The notes: generated by a model not told the origin, from the letters alone. A stretch of DNA of 64,000 nucleotides from CAILZL01 sp050248275 (GCA_050248275.1 JBFWSR010000005.1:106782-170781), one strand, 5' to 3'; positions 42,752 to 52,255 are shown, counted from the first letter of the stretch. Program-made: numbers and translations.

Positions 42752-43567
42752 CTAACCGCCGGTAGCCTGTCGATGTGCCTGTATCTCGCTGCTGGCCAAC
42801 GCATGGCTGCGCAACAGTTCGGCGCGATTGCGTATCTCATTGATGTCGTTGATGTGCTCGTCGGGTCTGAGTGCTTTCCGGTTTTTGACCATGCCCGTCG
42901 CCCGGCCACGTTCATCGAAGCTGATTTCCAGAGGTGACGTATCCACATAGTGCATGATCAGGGCGCCCTTGAATTCATAGCGCGTGTGCAGAGGTTGTGG
43001 CCTGCCATTGCTGCGGTCTTCTTCCAGCCACAGGATGTGATCATTCTGCAAGCCCGCCTTGTACAGGCTGATTTCCTGGCCGGTACGCAACTCATTCTGA
43101 AAGATACGGATGCCTGAATCGCTGCCGGTATCGGTAATGGGCATGCCCGCATTTTCACCAACTGCGACCAGCATGATGTCGCGCTGATTGTGATTGCCCT
43201 GGATGAGCACGCCGTACGCGGTATCGGTGGAAAAACGCACCTTGCCACTGGAGAAAATGCGGGCATCAACCGTGTAGCGGTGCCGGGCATCGATTTTGGC
43301 GGCATCGTAAGGCAGCGAATAGGAGTAAGGCAGGGTGTGCAGATCATTGACCGTCAGTTTGGCCACTACCACAGCAGGGCCATCGCTGACCGATACATCG
43401 GTCAGCATGAGTTCCAGCGTGGCGGGCGATTCGAAATTCACCGGTGTCTGGTAGCTGAGCGTACCGGTAAGGTAATTGCTGGTCGTGGGTGGTTTCTGTC
43501 GGGAGCAGCCATTCAGCATGCTCGCTGCAGCCAATGCCATGAGTATCAATGTGATGGGCGTTTTCAT
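42752..43567 (-). CDS. YbaY-like lipoprotein
   Basis: A 271-residue predicted lipoprotein: ATG at 43567 begins a signal peptide (hydrophobic residues about 6-18) ending in SMLNGCSRQ, with lipidated Cys near residue 21. The first half is a YbaY-type domain (LTGTLSYQTP, LELMLTDVSV) as in E. coli YbaY, and a second beta-rich half is present that YbaY itself lacks. It is probably anchored in the inner or outer membrane on the periplasmic side. The stop is 15 bases from the convergent kinase gene. An open frame continues 46 codons upstream, but lacks a signal sequence at its start. Confidence 0.8.
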   Translation of the reverse strand: MKTPITLILMALAAASMLNGCSRQKPPTTSNYLTGTLSYQTPVNFESPATLELMLTDVSVSDGPAVVVAKLTVNDLHTLPYSYSLPYDAAKIDARHRYTVDARIFSSGKVRFSTDTAYGVLIQGNHNQRDIMLVAVGENAGMPITDTGSDSGIRIFQNELRTGQEISLYKAGLQNDHILWLEEDRSNGRPQPLHTRYEFKGALIMHYVDTSPLEISFDERGRATGMVKNRKALRPDEHINDINEIRNRAELLRSHALASSEIQAHRQATGG

Positions 43568-43752
43568 GGGCGAATCCTGACGCAATGCCGGCGCCCAGGG
43601 TGGGCGTAGGTGCGCGCCGACAGCAATCGAACATAACATTATTGTGGTGAACTCACGGACATTGCAGCCGTGAAGTGTTTCACGCGCCGCGCGACGGCAA
43701 TCCAATAGGCTGGATTGCGCTTAATCTTTTAACTCAGGCCGAGGAAAAGTCC

Positions 43753-43971
43753 ATGACTTCAGCCATTGTTGCCAATGCTCCGCTTAATACGCTCCAGCGG
43801 GAACGCGTCACGCCTCAGGCAGAGCCGCAGCCGCGTGTCCGTCTCGAATCGGGCCGGGAAGAGGTATTGTTGAAACTGGATCTGTCGGATCTGGTATTAC
43901 CCAAGGTGCATGACCTGCACGTGGATGGCCTGAAGCGTTCCTGGTGGTCACGTCTGTTCGGCAAACATTGA
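43753..43971 (+). CDS. Small hypothetical protein
   Basis: A 72-residue soluble protein. The ATG at 43753 has an excellent GAGGAAA ribosome site. The N-terminal half is Pro/Gln/Ala-rich and probably unstructured. The C-terminal part is SWWSRLFGKH after a short helix (EEVLLKLDLSDLVLP), a tail that could touch the membrane or a partner. It precedes the LemA gene by 68 bases and may be cotranscribed. No family recognised. Confidence 0.6.
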   Translation: MTSAIVANAPLNTLQRERVTPQAEPQPRVRLESGREEVLLKLDLSDLVLPKVHDLHVDGLKRSWWSRLFGKH

Positions 43972-44039
43972 AGCCGGCGGCCAGCCTGTCATTGCCAGGC
44001 AGACTGGTTGTGGCAGTCAAACAATAGCAAGAAGTCGGG

Positions 44040-44630
44040 GTGAACATGGTCTGGGCGGTATTGGTGGTGCTGGTCGCGCTGGCGGCCTACTTCGTCAGCC
44101 TCTACAACGGCCTGGTAACGGCGCGCAATGCTTACAGGAATGCCTTTGCACAAATCGACGTACAGCTCACGCGTCGCTACGACCTGATTCCAAATCTGGT
44201 GGAAACTGCACGTGCCTACATGAAGCATGAGCGCGAGACGCTGGAAGCGGTGATCACGGCGCGCAATTCTGCTGTCAGTGGCCTGAAATCGGCAGCGGCC
44301 GATCCGGGCAATGCGGCGGCCGTACAGCAACTGGCGAGCGCCGACATGCAATTGGGCGGCGCCTTGGGACGGTTGTTTGCTCTGGCGGAGGCTTATCCGG
44401 ATCTCAAAGCCAATCAGACCATGCTGCAACTCAATGAAGAATTGAGTTCGACCGAAAACAAGGTGGCCTTTGCGCGTCAGGCCTATAACGATGCGGTGAT
44501 GTTCTACAACAACCTGCGCGAAATGTTTCCCGGCAGCATGGTGGCTGGTTGGGGCGGCTTTCTGCCCGCGCAGCTCCTGCAGATTGAATCAGTCGAAAAG
44601 CGCGCCGTACCCAAAGTCAGTTTTACCTGA
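44040..44630 (+). CDS. lemA: LemA family protein
   Basis: A 196-residue protein with one N-terminal membrane helix (about 3-22) followed by a long helical-bundle LemA domain, with RRYDLIPNLVETARAYMKHE and YNDAVMFYNNLREMFPG, both family signatures. LemA proteins are envelope proteins of unknown activity, often next to M48 proteases, as here. Either GTG 44040 or ATG 44046 can be the start; the difference is two residues. The M48 gene follows after 62 bases. Confidence 0.92.
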   Translation: MNMVWAVLVVLVALAAYFVSLYNGLVTARNAYRNAFAQIDVQLTRRYDLIPNLVETARAYMKHERETLEAVITARNSAVSGLKSAAADPGNAAAVQQLASADMQLGGALGRLFALAEAYPDLKANQTMLQLNEELSSTENKVAFARQAYNDAVMFYNNLREMFPGSMVAGWGGFLPAQLLQIESVEKRAVPKVSFT

Positions 44631-44692
44631 ATGCATTGTCTTGCATGTATCAATGGGCCTTGCGCATGCCCGGCGAGTTGATGGCGTAAACC

Positions 44693-46615
44693 ATGCAGTA
44701 TTTCCGTCACCAGGTTGAAGCGCGCCAGCTATCGCGCCGGCTGGTGCTGCTGTTCGTGGCGGGTGTCATATGCGTGACGACAGCGATCAGTGCCGTGATG
44801 CTGACCCTGGCCGCCACGCTCAGCAATGGATTGTTCTTTTTCCGTTTCCCCGATGTCTTGTGGTTGCAGCAGCATCCCGCTGCGGTGCTCGGCACCGTTA
44901 CGCTGGTGCTGGGCATCATGAGCACTGCAGTGCTGTTGAAACGCATCGAACTGCGTGCAGGCGGCGGCGCTGTCGCGCGCTCGCTGGGCGGCGAACGCAT
45001 CAATGCCGATAGCAGCGATCCGCTGTATCGCCGTTATCACAATGTAGTTGCAGAGATGGCCATTGCTGCCGGCGTGGCCTTGCCGGAAGTGTATGTACTG
45101 CCGCGTGAAGCGGGCATCAATGCATTTGCCGCCGGCCTGACGCCCGCCAGTTCCGCCATTGCGGTGACTCGCGGTGCGCTTGAGTTGCTGACCCGCGATG
45201 AATTGCAGGGTGTGGTTGCGCATGAGTTCAGCCATATCGTCAATAACGATATACGTCTCAATCTGCATCTGATTGCCTGGTTGCATGGACTGATGGCGCT
45301 GTCGGTGATCGCTCGTGGCATGTTGCGCTTTACGCCGCGCGATGCGCGTGGTCGGCGTAGTGGCTTGCCGGCGATACTGTTGGCGGCGTTCGCAGTCATG
45401 GTGCTGGGCTATGCAGGGCGGTTGTTTGGTCGTCTGATGCAGGCGGCGGTGGCGCGACGACGTGAGGCGCTGGCGGATGCTTCGGCGGTGCAGTTCACGC
45501 GCAATCCGGACGGTTTACGTGGCGCGCTGCTGAAGATTGCCGCCATCAGTGGCGGTGCGCCCTTGCAGGAGGTCAATACCGATGAAGTGGCGCACATGCT
45601 GTTTTTCCCCGCTGCCCAGCGGTGGTTTGCGACCCACCCGCCGATAAATGAACGTATTGCTGCGCTGGGCGCGCCGTTTGATGAGACGGAATTGCAGCAT
45701 GTGCGTCAGCAGTTGTTGAGTGCGCCGACGAATGCTGCGCCAGAACAGCAAACACGAATCGGTGCACCGAAGGTTGATCCTTTGCTGAGCGATGTAAGAC
45801 TGTCGACCAGGCAGGTCATTGCCAGTGTGGGCCAGATCCAGCCGCAACATTTGCAGTGGGCGCAGCAGTTACGACTGTCGCTGCCCATTGAAGTGACCCA
45901 TGCAGCCGCACAGGCCGATGCGGCGGTGGCCTTGTTTCTTGCGTTGACCCTGGTGACCGACCGGTCACTGCGTCATGGGCAGCTCGACCATATCCGCAGT
46001 CAGTTGGGAGCGGCAGTGGCCAGCAGTACTGAAGAAATGCTGGCGGTGGCCGATAAACTGAATGCCATGCAACGACAGCCGGCGCTGCTGAGTCTGTTGC
46101 CGCAGTTGCGGCAATTGCCGGCCGTGCAGCGCACGCGCGTCAGCAGTTGTTTGAACGGCTTGTTACGCTTGGCGGGACAGGTTTCAGTATCGCGGTACGC
46201 GCTGCGCAAACTGGCGCAGGGACAGTTGCACGATGCATTTCCTGCCGGATCGGGACAGGCGCGGCCCGTGAGTCTGGCGCAGGCCGGTGAGCCGCTCGCC
46301 CACTTGCTGGCCGTGCTGGCGCAGCAGGGCCACACGCAGCCGCAACAGGCTCGCCAGGCTTATGAGCGGGCCATGCAGCATCTGGGGTTGCGCCAGTATG
46401 TCGAATACAGGGCATATCCTGACTGGCCGGGTTTGCTGGACATGGCTTTGCCGCGATTGGATCGCTTGCATCCCATGGGCAAGCAGATGTTGCTTGAAGC
46501 CATGCTGCTGGCGGTGCTGCATGATGAGCAGGTCACCGTCCAGGAAGCCGAATTGTTGCGGGCTTTCTGTGCGTGCCTGCATTGTCCGGTGCCGCCGATG
46601 CTGGGTCTGGATTAA
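44693..46615 (+). CDS. M48-family membrane metalloprotease with long C-terminal region
   Basis: A 640-residue protein. Two N-terminal helices (about 22-46 and 60-82) precede a zinc protease domain: HEFSHIVNND near residues 179-188 holds the HExxH-type ligands and REALADASAVQFT the third Glu. Two further hydrophobic stretches lie around 200-250. After about residue 360 comes a 280-residue helical region not found in HtpX. LemA plus an M48 protease is a recurrent pair in proteobacteria, probably acting in envelope quality control. Its substrate is unknown. HtpX is not the right name because of this C-terminal extension. Confidence 0.9.
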   Translation: MQYFRHQVEARQLSRRLVLLFVAGVICVTTAISAVMLTLAATLSNGLFFFRFPDVLWLQQHPAAVLGTVTLVLGIMSTAVLLKRIELRAGGGAVARSLGGERINADSSDPLYRRYHNVVAEMAIAAGVALPEVYVLPREAGINAFAAGLTPASSAIAVTRGALELLTRDELQGVVAHEFSHIVNNDIRLNLHLIAWLHGLMALSVIARGMLRFTPRDARGRRSGLPAILLAAFAVMVLGYAGRLFGRLMQAAVARRREALADASAVQFTRNPDGLRGALLKIAAISGGAPLQEVNTDEVAHMLFFPAAQRWFATHPPINERIAALGAPFDETELQHVRQQLLSAPTNAAPEQQTRIGAPKVDPLLSDVRLSTRQVIASVGQIQPQHLQWAQQLRLSLPIEVTHAAAQADAAVALFLALTLVTDRSLRHGQLDHIRSQLGAAVASSTEEMLAVADKLNAMQRQPALLSLLPQLRQLPAVQRTRVSSCLNGLLRLAGQVSVSRYALRKLAQGQLHDAFPAGSGQARPVSLAQAGEPLAHLLAVLAQQGHTQPQQARQAYERAMQHLGLRQYVEYRAYPDWPGLLDMALPRLDRLHPMGKQMLLEAMLLAVLHDEQVTVQEAELLRAFCACLHCPVPPMLGLD

Positions 46616-46707
46616 CGTTTTATTCAGCGCTTCATTCGTGGTTTGTATCGCTCAGTGAATTTTTACTTTCGTCTCATCCGGCATCGTTGTTATGCTTTTG
46701 TTGGATG

Positions 46708-46725
46708 ACCGCTCTGCAGAGCGGT
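46708..46725. promoter_or_regulatory. 18-bp perfect palindrome upstream of the TonB receptor
   Basis: ACCGCTCTG followed by its exact complement (46708-46725) lies 79 bases before the receptor ATG. A smaller inverted repeat TCTCGC/GCGAGA follows near 46749-46766. Either could be a regulator site (for example, for iron or substrate control) or an RNA stem in the leader. It does not match the Fur box I remember. Confidence 0.4.
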
Positions 46726-46803
46726 TGTCAGGCCTGCTCTGAAAGTTCTCGCAGGGTCGCGAGAGATTGTTTGCCCTGCGCTGTTAACTTGAGAGAAGAC
46801 GCC

Positions 46804-49470
46804 ATGTATATGCAATTTTCGCGGCTCATGCTGCCGTCCCTGCTGGTTACGGGATTCGGCATGCTCGCCAGTACCGGCGCACTCGCGCAGTCGGATCAAC
46901 TGGAAGAAGTGACCGTGGTGGGTTCACGTATCCGCCAACCCCAGGATCAGGCATTGCCGGTTACCGTCATCACCAGCCAGCAGATGGAGCAACGCGGCTA
47001 TGCCACTGTGCAACAGGCGTTGCTGGCGTTACCGCAGAACTCCGGCGGTGGCTTCGACCAGCAATTGAATTTCGGCTACACGCCATCGGCATCGGCCGTC
47101 AATTTTCGCGACATGGGCGTGGGCCGCGTGCTGGTATTGATCGATGGTCGTCGCATGCCGGCGTTCCCGGTGGGTTTCAACGGTACAGACAGTTTTGTCG
47201 ATATCAGCAGCATTCCCGCCAGTGCGGTTGAGCGCATTGAAATACTTGCCGATGGCGCTTCCGCCGTTTACGGCTCGGATGCCATGAGCGGCGTCATCAA
47301 CGTGGTATTGAAGAAACAGGTGGGCACCGAGCTGGCGGTGCGCTATGGCGATACCGTGCATGGCGGCGGCGCCGAGAAGCGCGTGCAGTTCTCAACCGGC
47401 GCTGAAAGCGATGGCAGCAGAGCGCTGCTGTTTCTGGAGTACTACAAGCGCGAAGCGCTGTGGTATTCGCAGCGGGACATGACCCGTTCGGATCGTCTGG
47501 GCGGAGTGAACGGCGCGGGACCGGGCGTATTCAGTCTTTATGGCTATCCCGGCACTTTTACCGATTGGACGACCTTTGCCTATCCTTCGCCAGCCTGCGA
47601 TACCTCGGGTGGCAGTCCTGGCAGTGGCTCGGGTTTCTGCGAATTCAATCGCGCCCAGTATCGGCAGGTCTGGCCGGATAGCTCGTCTGTAAAGGCAACT
47701 GCCAAGTTCGATCAGCGTTTGAGCGATGGGCTGGAGTGGTTTTCAACCATGCGCATTCGCCATGCAATGACACGCATGCAGATCGAACCTGCTTCCTACG
47801 ATTCGATATTTGATAGTGGTGTAATCATTCCTGCTGCTGCCCCGAACAATCCGGTTGGACTGGATGGCGGTTTCGTACGCCGTCTGGTCGAGTTTGGGCC
47901 GCAGCGCTATGACTACGATGTCAATGAGTATTCCGCCTTGACCGGTTTGAAGGGCGAGATTGGCGGCAGCTATACCTGGGAATTGGGTTTGCAGTCGGCG
48001 CGGCAACGTGTGCGTGAAACTGCTTATGGCCAAGTGTTGAACAACCGGATCAGTGATGCATTGTTGGGCAATCTCGATCTGAATGGCGACGGCATTGTCG
48101 ATCCCGCACAGGATGCGCTTGATCTGTTCCAGTCCATTCCTGGTGATGTAGTTGCTCAGTTGAGTTATCAACCGCAGTCGGTAGCCACATCTACTCTGTC
48201 ATCTGCCGATTTTCAGTTCGGCGGCGACTGGCTGGGTTTGCCTGCAGGCATGGCGCAGTTCGCTACCGTACTGGAATACGTGAAGGAGATTTACGATGAT
48301 CGGCGTGATGCTGAGATTGTTTCCGGCAATGTGGTTGGTCTGGGGGGCACTTCGGGTCATGGCGAACGTGAGCGTGCCGCAGCGGGCGTGGAAATATCCC
48401 TGCCGCTGTTGTCGAAATTGAAGCTGAATCTGGCCGGACGTTACGATCGCTACAATGACAAGTCAGATGTAGGTGGTGCATTCAGTCCGCGTCTTGCACT
48501 TGAGTTCCGCCCGGGCAAGTCATGGTTGCTGCGGGCCTCTGGGGGTCTGAGTTTCCGTGCGCCGGACATGCCGCGTATGTTTGGCGGCGATGCGACGGGT
48601 TTTTCCACATTGATAGATACTCAGCAGTGTATCGCCGATGGCGGTGCGGGTAATGGCGACGCCAGCGTCGCGAGCTGCATTACACCCGTGCAGGATGTCT
48701 ACACAGTGACTCATGCCAACATCAAGTTGAAAGAAGAGCGCGGCAGGAATTTCAGCGCTGGCGTGCGCTGGCAGCCCGGCGATGATTTCAGCGCCAGTGT
48801 CGATCTATTCCATATCAGACTGGAAGATGTGGTGACCACTCCTGATCTGCAATACATGCTCGACCAGAATGCTCTGAATGGCAGCTTTGAAGATGCAATT
48901 TTCCGTGATTGCAGCGCTGCCAGCAATGCCGGTTGTCTGGCGGCAATCGATACTCAGGCTCAAAATGTGGCATACAAGAAAGTCACCGGCTTGGATGTGG
49001 CTGCTGATTACGCATTGGACGTGTCCGGTTTGGGCCGTTTCACGATCGGATTGTCTGGTACTTATCTGCTGAACGTCGAAATGCAGGAATCAGTTTATCG
49101 CCCGCCTGTCGATGTGCTGCGCGATGGAAGGCTTGGCGAGTCGGTACGCGTCAAGGGCGGTTTGCAGTTGGGCTGGCAGCGCGGACCATGGGCCTCGAAC
49201 CTGTTCGTCAATTACATTGGTCCGTTCACTCCGCTCAATACCAGCTATGTGAACAACATCGGTTCATACACCACCGTGAATCTCAGCATGAACTATCAAC
49301 TGCCCTGGCGCGGTGAACTGCAACTGGGCGTGAACAACCTGTTCGATCGTAAACCGCCGCTGAATCTGCAGGATGGCGATGCCAGTCTGACTTTCTATCA
49401 TCAGCAATTTCACGATGTCGATGGTGCCAGGTGGTATGCCGGGTACCGGCATGCCTTTGGTGGTGGTTAA
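46804..49470 (+). CDS. TonB-dependent outer-membrane receptor
   Basis: An 888-residue outer-membrane receptor. Signal peptide (about residues 8-28, cleavage after GALA), TonB-box-like EEVTVVGSRI, plug domain (about 45-160, with DGASAVYGSDAMSGVINVVLKK near 155-176), then the 22-strand barrel, ending in the C-terminal TonB-receptor strand YAGYRHAFGGG. The IRQPQDQ plug and barrel type is common in Xanthomonadales and Caulobacterales, where such receptors import glycans or other large substrates as well as iron complexes. No transport or degradation gene adjoins, so the ligand is unknown. The ATG at 46804 has a GAGAGAAG site; the frame is open another 77 codons upstream but lacks a signal peptide there. 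Confidence 0.93.
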   Translation: MYMQFSRLMLPSLLVTGFGMLASTGALAQSDQLEEVTVVGSRIRQPQDQALPVTVITSQQMEQRGYATVQQALLALPQNSGGGFDQQLNFGYTPSASAVNFRDMGVGRVLVLIDGRRMPAFPVGFNGTDSFVDISSIPASAVERIEILADGASAVYGSDAMSGVINVVLKKQVGTELAVRYGDTVHGGGAEKRVQFSTGAESDGSRALLFLEYYKREALWYSQRDMTRSDRLGGVNGAGPGVFSLYGYPGTFTDWTTFAYPSPACDTSGGSPGSGSGFCEFNRAQYRQVWPDSSSVKATAKFDQRLSDGLEWFSTMRIRHAMTRMQIEPASYDSIFDSGVIIPAAAPNNPVGLDGGFVRRLVEFGPQRYDYDVNEYSALTGLKGEIGGSYTWELGLQSARQRVRETAYGQVLNNRISDALLGNLDLNGDGIVDPAQDALDLFQSIPGDVVAQLSYQPQSVATSTLSSADFQFGGDWLGLPAGMAQFATVLEYVKEIYDDRRDAEIVSGNVVGLGGTSGHGERERAAAGVEISLPLLSKLKLNLAGRYDRYNDKSDVGGAFSPRLALEFRPGKSWLLRASGGLSFRAPDMPRMFGGDATGFSTLIDTQQCIADGGAGNGDASVASCITPVQDVYTVTHANIKLKEERGRNFSAGVRWQPGDDFSASVDLFHIRLEDVVTTPDLQYMLDQNALNGSFEDAIFRDCSAASNAGCLAAIDTQAQNVAYKKVTGLDVAADYALDVSGLGRFTIGLSGTYLLNVEMQESVYRPPVDVLRDGRLGESVRVKGGLQLGWQRGPWASNLFVNYIGPFTPLNTSYVNNIGSYTTVNLSMNYQLPWRGELQLGVNNLFDRKPPLNLQDGDASLTFYHQQFHDVDGARWYAGYRHAFGGG

Positions 49471-49497
49471 GTTACCTGGTGGATTGACGTGTTGCGG

Positions 49498-50010
49498 TTA
49501 ACGGCTGCCGCCCACCGACGCAAAGAACGGATGCCGCACAATGGCGCCGGCATGGATGCCGAGCCGGGCTGTTGTGCCGCCGGCCAGTTCCAGCACCCCC
49601 AGCACTGCATTTTTGGATTCAATGATGCGCAGTGACATGGGTGTGGTGTTGACGGCAATGCTGTCAATGCGGCCATCGGCATCAATGAATACCATGTCCA
49701 GCGGGATCAGCGTGTTCTTCATCCACATCTGAATCTTTTGCGGCCGATCGAAAACGAACAGCATGCCGGTGTTCTCGGGCAGGGACTTGACGAACATCAG
49801 GCCCTGTTCGCGATGTGCATCGTTGTCGGCAATCCAGATCTGAAATGGATGCCGGCGCGCGTCGGGCGTGAGAATGCTGAGCTGTCCCTGCGGAAAGCGG
49901 TTCAGGGATTCCAGCCTGTCCTGCGCGACGGGTTGCGCCGCACAGGACAGGCTGCTCAGACACAAGACAACCAGCAGGACCTGCAGGACATGGCGGGCGA
50001 TGACATTCAT
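49498..50010 (-). CDS. DUF192 family exported protein
   Basis: A 170-residue protein with a signal peptide (about 8-24, lipobox-like SSLSCAA, so possibly a lipoprotein). The DUF192 domain has the family core HREQGLMFVKSLPENTGMLFVFDRPQKIQMWMKNTLIPLDMVFID, the strongly conserved MWMKNT and LDMVFID pieces included, and ends LGIHAGAIVRHP. The function of this family is unknown. It faces the TonB receptor convergently and is upstream-linked to the next minus-strand gene by 18 bases. Confidence 0.92.
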   Translation of the reverse strand: MNVIARHVLQVLLVVLCLSSLSCAAQPVAQDRLESLNRFPQGQLSILTPDARRHPFQIWIADNDAHREQGLMFVKSLPENTGMLFVFDRPQKIQMWMKNTLIPLDMVFIDADGRIDSIAVNTTPMSLRIIESKNAVLGVLELAGGTTARLGIHAGAIVRHPFFASVGGSR

Positions 50011-50028
50011 GGGCGTGCTCTGGGTTGA

Positions 50029-50727
50029 TCAGGGCAGAGGGGCAGTGGCCGGTGAGTCTTCTGAAACAAAGTCCGCACGGCCGGCAAAATCAAAACGGGT
50101 GACCAGCACCGACCCCTGACCATTCAGGGCTCGTGCCGGCTGGGTGCAGAAGCCCCGGGCGATGATCCGGTAGGCGCGTTCCCGCATCGGGATGCCGTTG
50201 ATCGGTTCCTGGCGCAGCTCATCGATCGTGCATTTGTTGTCACCCTGCGTGCCATAAAACTCGCCGGTGCCTTCGCGCATGATGGTGAGATTGGCGGGCA
50301 GCGCCTTGCCGGCTTCGCCCTCTTTCAGGCCGGCGATGCCGAATAACAGAACCAGATTGGCTTCATCCTTCCTGCTGGTGCTGGCAAAGCGCAAGCGAAT
50401 CCCTTCTGCATTGGGACGCACCGAACCGGCACAGCTCAGGTCGCTGCCGGTCCAGGACAGCTCGGTGTCGATGGCGCCTTTCAGTCGGGCGCGCAGAAAC
50501 GCTTCATCATCTGGCAGGCATTGAACTTGCACACTGTGCGCACCCGGCAGGGCGTGCTGCTGTTCCGTTTGCACCTGGATGTTGCTGCCGGCGGCCAGGC
50601 TGAAAGCTGCTGGTGCAAGCAACGGGCTGGCAGTCAGGAGAAATGCACATCGCAACCGGATGCGCCGATGCGTTACAGTGCGGACAAAAGGATATGTGCT
50701 CGGGGTTTGTGCGGAACAGGAAGACAT
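50029..50727 (-). CDS. Hypothetical exported protein (DUF4893-like pattern uncertain)
   Basis: A protein of about 232 residues. From the ATG at 50727 there is a basic region (RRIRLR) and then a hydrophobic stretch (about 34-48) ending APAAFSLAAGS, consistent with a signal peptide; a TTG at 50655 is another possible start that would give a shorter N-terminus. The rest is soluble and beta-rich with a few Cys. I do not recognise the family. It lies on the minus strand just upstream of the DUF192 gene and overlaps the leader of glgC on the plus strand. Its expression could conflict with glgC's. Confidence 0.6.
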   Translation of the reverse strand: MSSCSAQTPSTYPFVRTVTHRRIRLRCAFLLTASPLLAPAAFSLAAGSNIQVQTEQQHALPGAHSVQVQCLPDDEAFLRARLKGAIDTELSWTGSDLSCAGSVRPNAEGIRLRFASTSRKDEANLVLLFGIAGLKEGEAGKALPANLTIMREGTGEFYGTQGDNKCTIDELRQEPINGIPMRERAYRIIARGFCTQPARALNGQGSVLVTRFDFAGRADFVSEDSPATAPLP

Positions 50728-50844
50728 TGCGCTGAAATCGTTCGTGACTGGCACTGCGGCGCAGTGTAGTTGGGATGGTGGATTAAAACGAGGTCGTGGC
50801 GTCCAAGCGGCCATGATCGGTTAAATAAACAAGTGAGGTTTATC

Positions 50845-52137
50845 ATGGACCAGCCATTGCCGGAACAAAGAAAAATACCTGCTGGCAAGCACGCTTTGCC
50901 GAAACGCTATGTCAGTCGCCTTACCCAGAGTACGCTGGCCGTCATCATGGCCGGTGGTCGCGGCGAGCGACTCAAGCATCTGACCGCCAACCGCTGCAAG
51001 CCGGCCACCCAGTTTGGCGGCAAGTTCCGCATCATTGATTTCGTCCTGTCCAACTGCGTCAATTCCGGTATCCGGCGCGTGTCCGTGCTCACGCAATACA
51101 AGGCGCATTCATTGATCCGGCACATGCAGCGCGGCTGGAATTTCCTGCGCGGCGAGTTCGGCGAGTTCATTGAAATCATTCCGGCCCAGCAGCAACTGGG
51201 AGAAGGCTGGTACCGGGGCACCGCCGACGCGCTGTACCAGAATCTGTCCATCATGAAACTCCATCATCCACGGCTGGTGCTGGTGCTGGCCGGCGATCAC
51301 ATCTACAAGATGGACTACGGTCCGATGCTCGCCGCTCATGTGGAAAGCCGTGCCGACATTACCGTGGGTGTGGTGGAAGTGCCCCGCGAAGACGCCAAGG
51401 CGTTTGGCGTCATGACGGTTAATGAAGAACACCGGGTGCTTAAATTTACCGAGAAAGTGCCGAATCCAGATGGCATTCCCGGACGTGAACACCTGTGCCT
51501 GGGCTCGATGGGCATTTATGTATTCAATGCCCGCCTGCTGTACAAGCTGCTGGAGCAGGATGCCGCCGATCCGAACAGTGCCCACGACTTCGGCAAGAAC
51601 ATCATTCCGCAGGCCATCAGCAAGCTCAAGGTGATGGCTTATCCGTTCCGCGATGTGCGCACCCGCGCCCAGCAATACTGGCGCGATGTCGGTACTGTGG
51701 ACGCCTTTTACGAAGCCAACATGGAGCTGGTATCGGTCGATCCCGAATTGAACATTTACGACTCGCAGTGGCCGATCTGGACTTTCCAGCGGCAGCAGCC
51801 GCCCGCCAAGTTCGTGTTCAATGAAGAAGGCCGGCGTGGCATGGCGGTGGATTCGATGGTGTCCGGCGGCTGCATCATTTCCGGCGCCGAGGTGGTGAGT
51901 TCGCTGCTGTTCACCAATGTGCGTGTCGACGAACGCAGCTATGTCGAGAAATCCCTGCTGTTCCCGGATGTGCGCATCAGCCCGGACTGCGTCATCAAGA
52001 ACGCGATCATTGATACCGGAGGAGTGGTGCCGCCTGGCACACAAATTGGCGTGAATCCCGAAGAAGACGCCAGACGTTTCTATGTCACCGAGAAGGGCGT
52101 GTTGCTGGTGACGCGCGACATGCTGGCCAAGCTATGA
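50845..52137 (+). CDS. glgC: Glucose-1-phosphate adenylyltransferase (ADP-glucose pyrophosphorylase)
   Basis: A 430-residue enzyme that makes ADP-glucose for glycogen synthesis and releases pyrophosphate. It has the nucleotide site AVIMAGGRGERLKHLT near residues 32-47, the KPATQFGGKFRIIDF motif, the catalytic AGDHIYKMDY, and the C-terminal beta-helix domain. The ATG at 50845 has AGTGAGG upstream and gives the standard length (E. coli 431). Its PPi product could be recovered by HppA and PPi-PFK. glgA lies 634 bases downstream on the other strand; glgB is not in the window. Confidence 0.96.
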   Translation: MDQPLPEQRKIPAGKHALPKRYVSRLTQSTLAVIMAGGRGERLKHLTANRCKPATQFGGKFRIIDFVLSNCVNSGIRRVSVLTQYKAHSLIRHMQRGWNFLRGEFGEFIEIIPAQQQLGEGWYRGTADALYQNLSIMKLHHPRLVLVLAGDHIYKMDYGPMLAAHVESRADITVGVVEVPREDAKAFGVMTVNEEHRVLKFTEKVPNPDGIPGREHLCLGSMGIYVFNARLLYKLLEQDAADPNSAHDFGKNIIPQAISKLKVMAYPFRDVRTRAQQYWRDVGTVDAFYEANMELVSVDPELNIYDSQWPIWTFQRQQPPAKFVFNEEGRRGMAVDSMVSGGCIISGAEVVSSLLFTNVRVDERSYVEKSLLFPDVRISPDCVIKNAIIDTGGVVPPGTQIGVNPEEDARRFYVTEKGVLLVTRDMLAKL

Positions 52138-52143
52138 CTGCCG

Positions 52144-52170
52144 GACGGGGCGGATGCAATCCGCCCCGTC
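52144..52170 (+). terminator. Hairpin after glgC
   Basis: GACGGGGCGGA (52144-52154) pairs perfectly with TCCGCCCCGTC (52160-52170) over a TGCAA loop, 6 bases after the glgC stop. The GC stem is strong but no T-run follows. Confidence 0.6.
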
Positions 52171-52255
52171 ATGTCCAGCCAGTGCGACAGATTACCTGCG
52201 CCGGTGCGGACCCCGTAGAATTCAAGCCAATACTTGTTCATGACGGGGATATGCC

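Noticed and set aside
43740..43755. Resemblance of GAGGAAAAGTCC to the RNase P RNA core
   Set aside because: It is simply the ribosome site and start of the small 72-residue gene; none of the other RNase P RNA segments is present.
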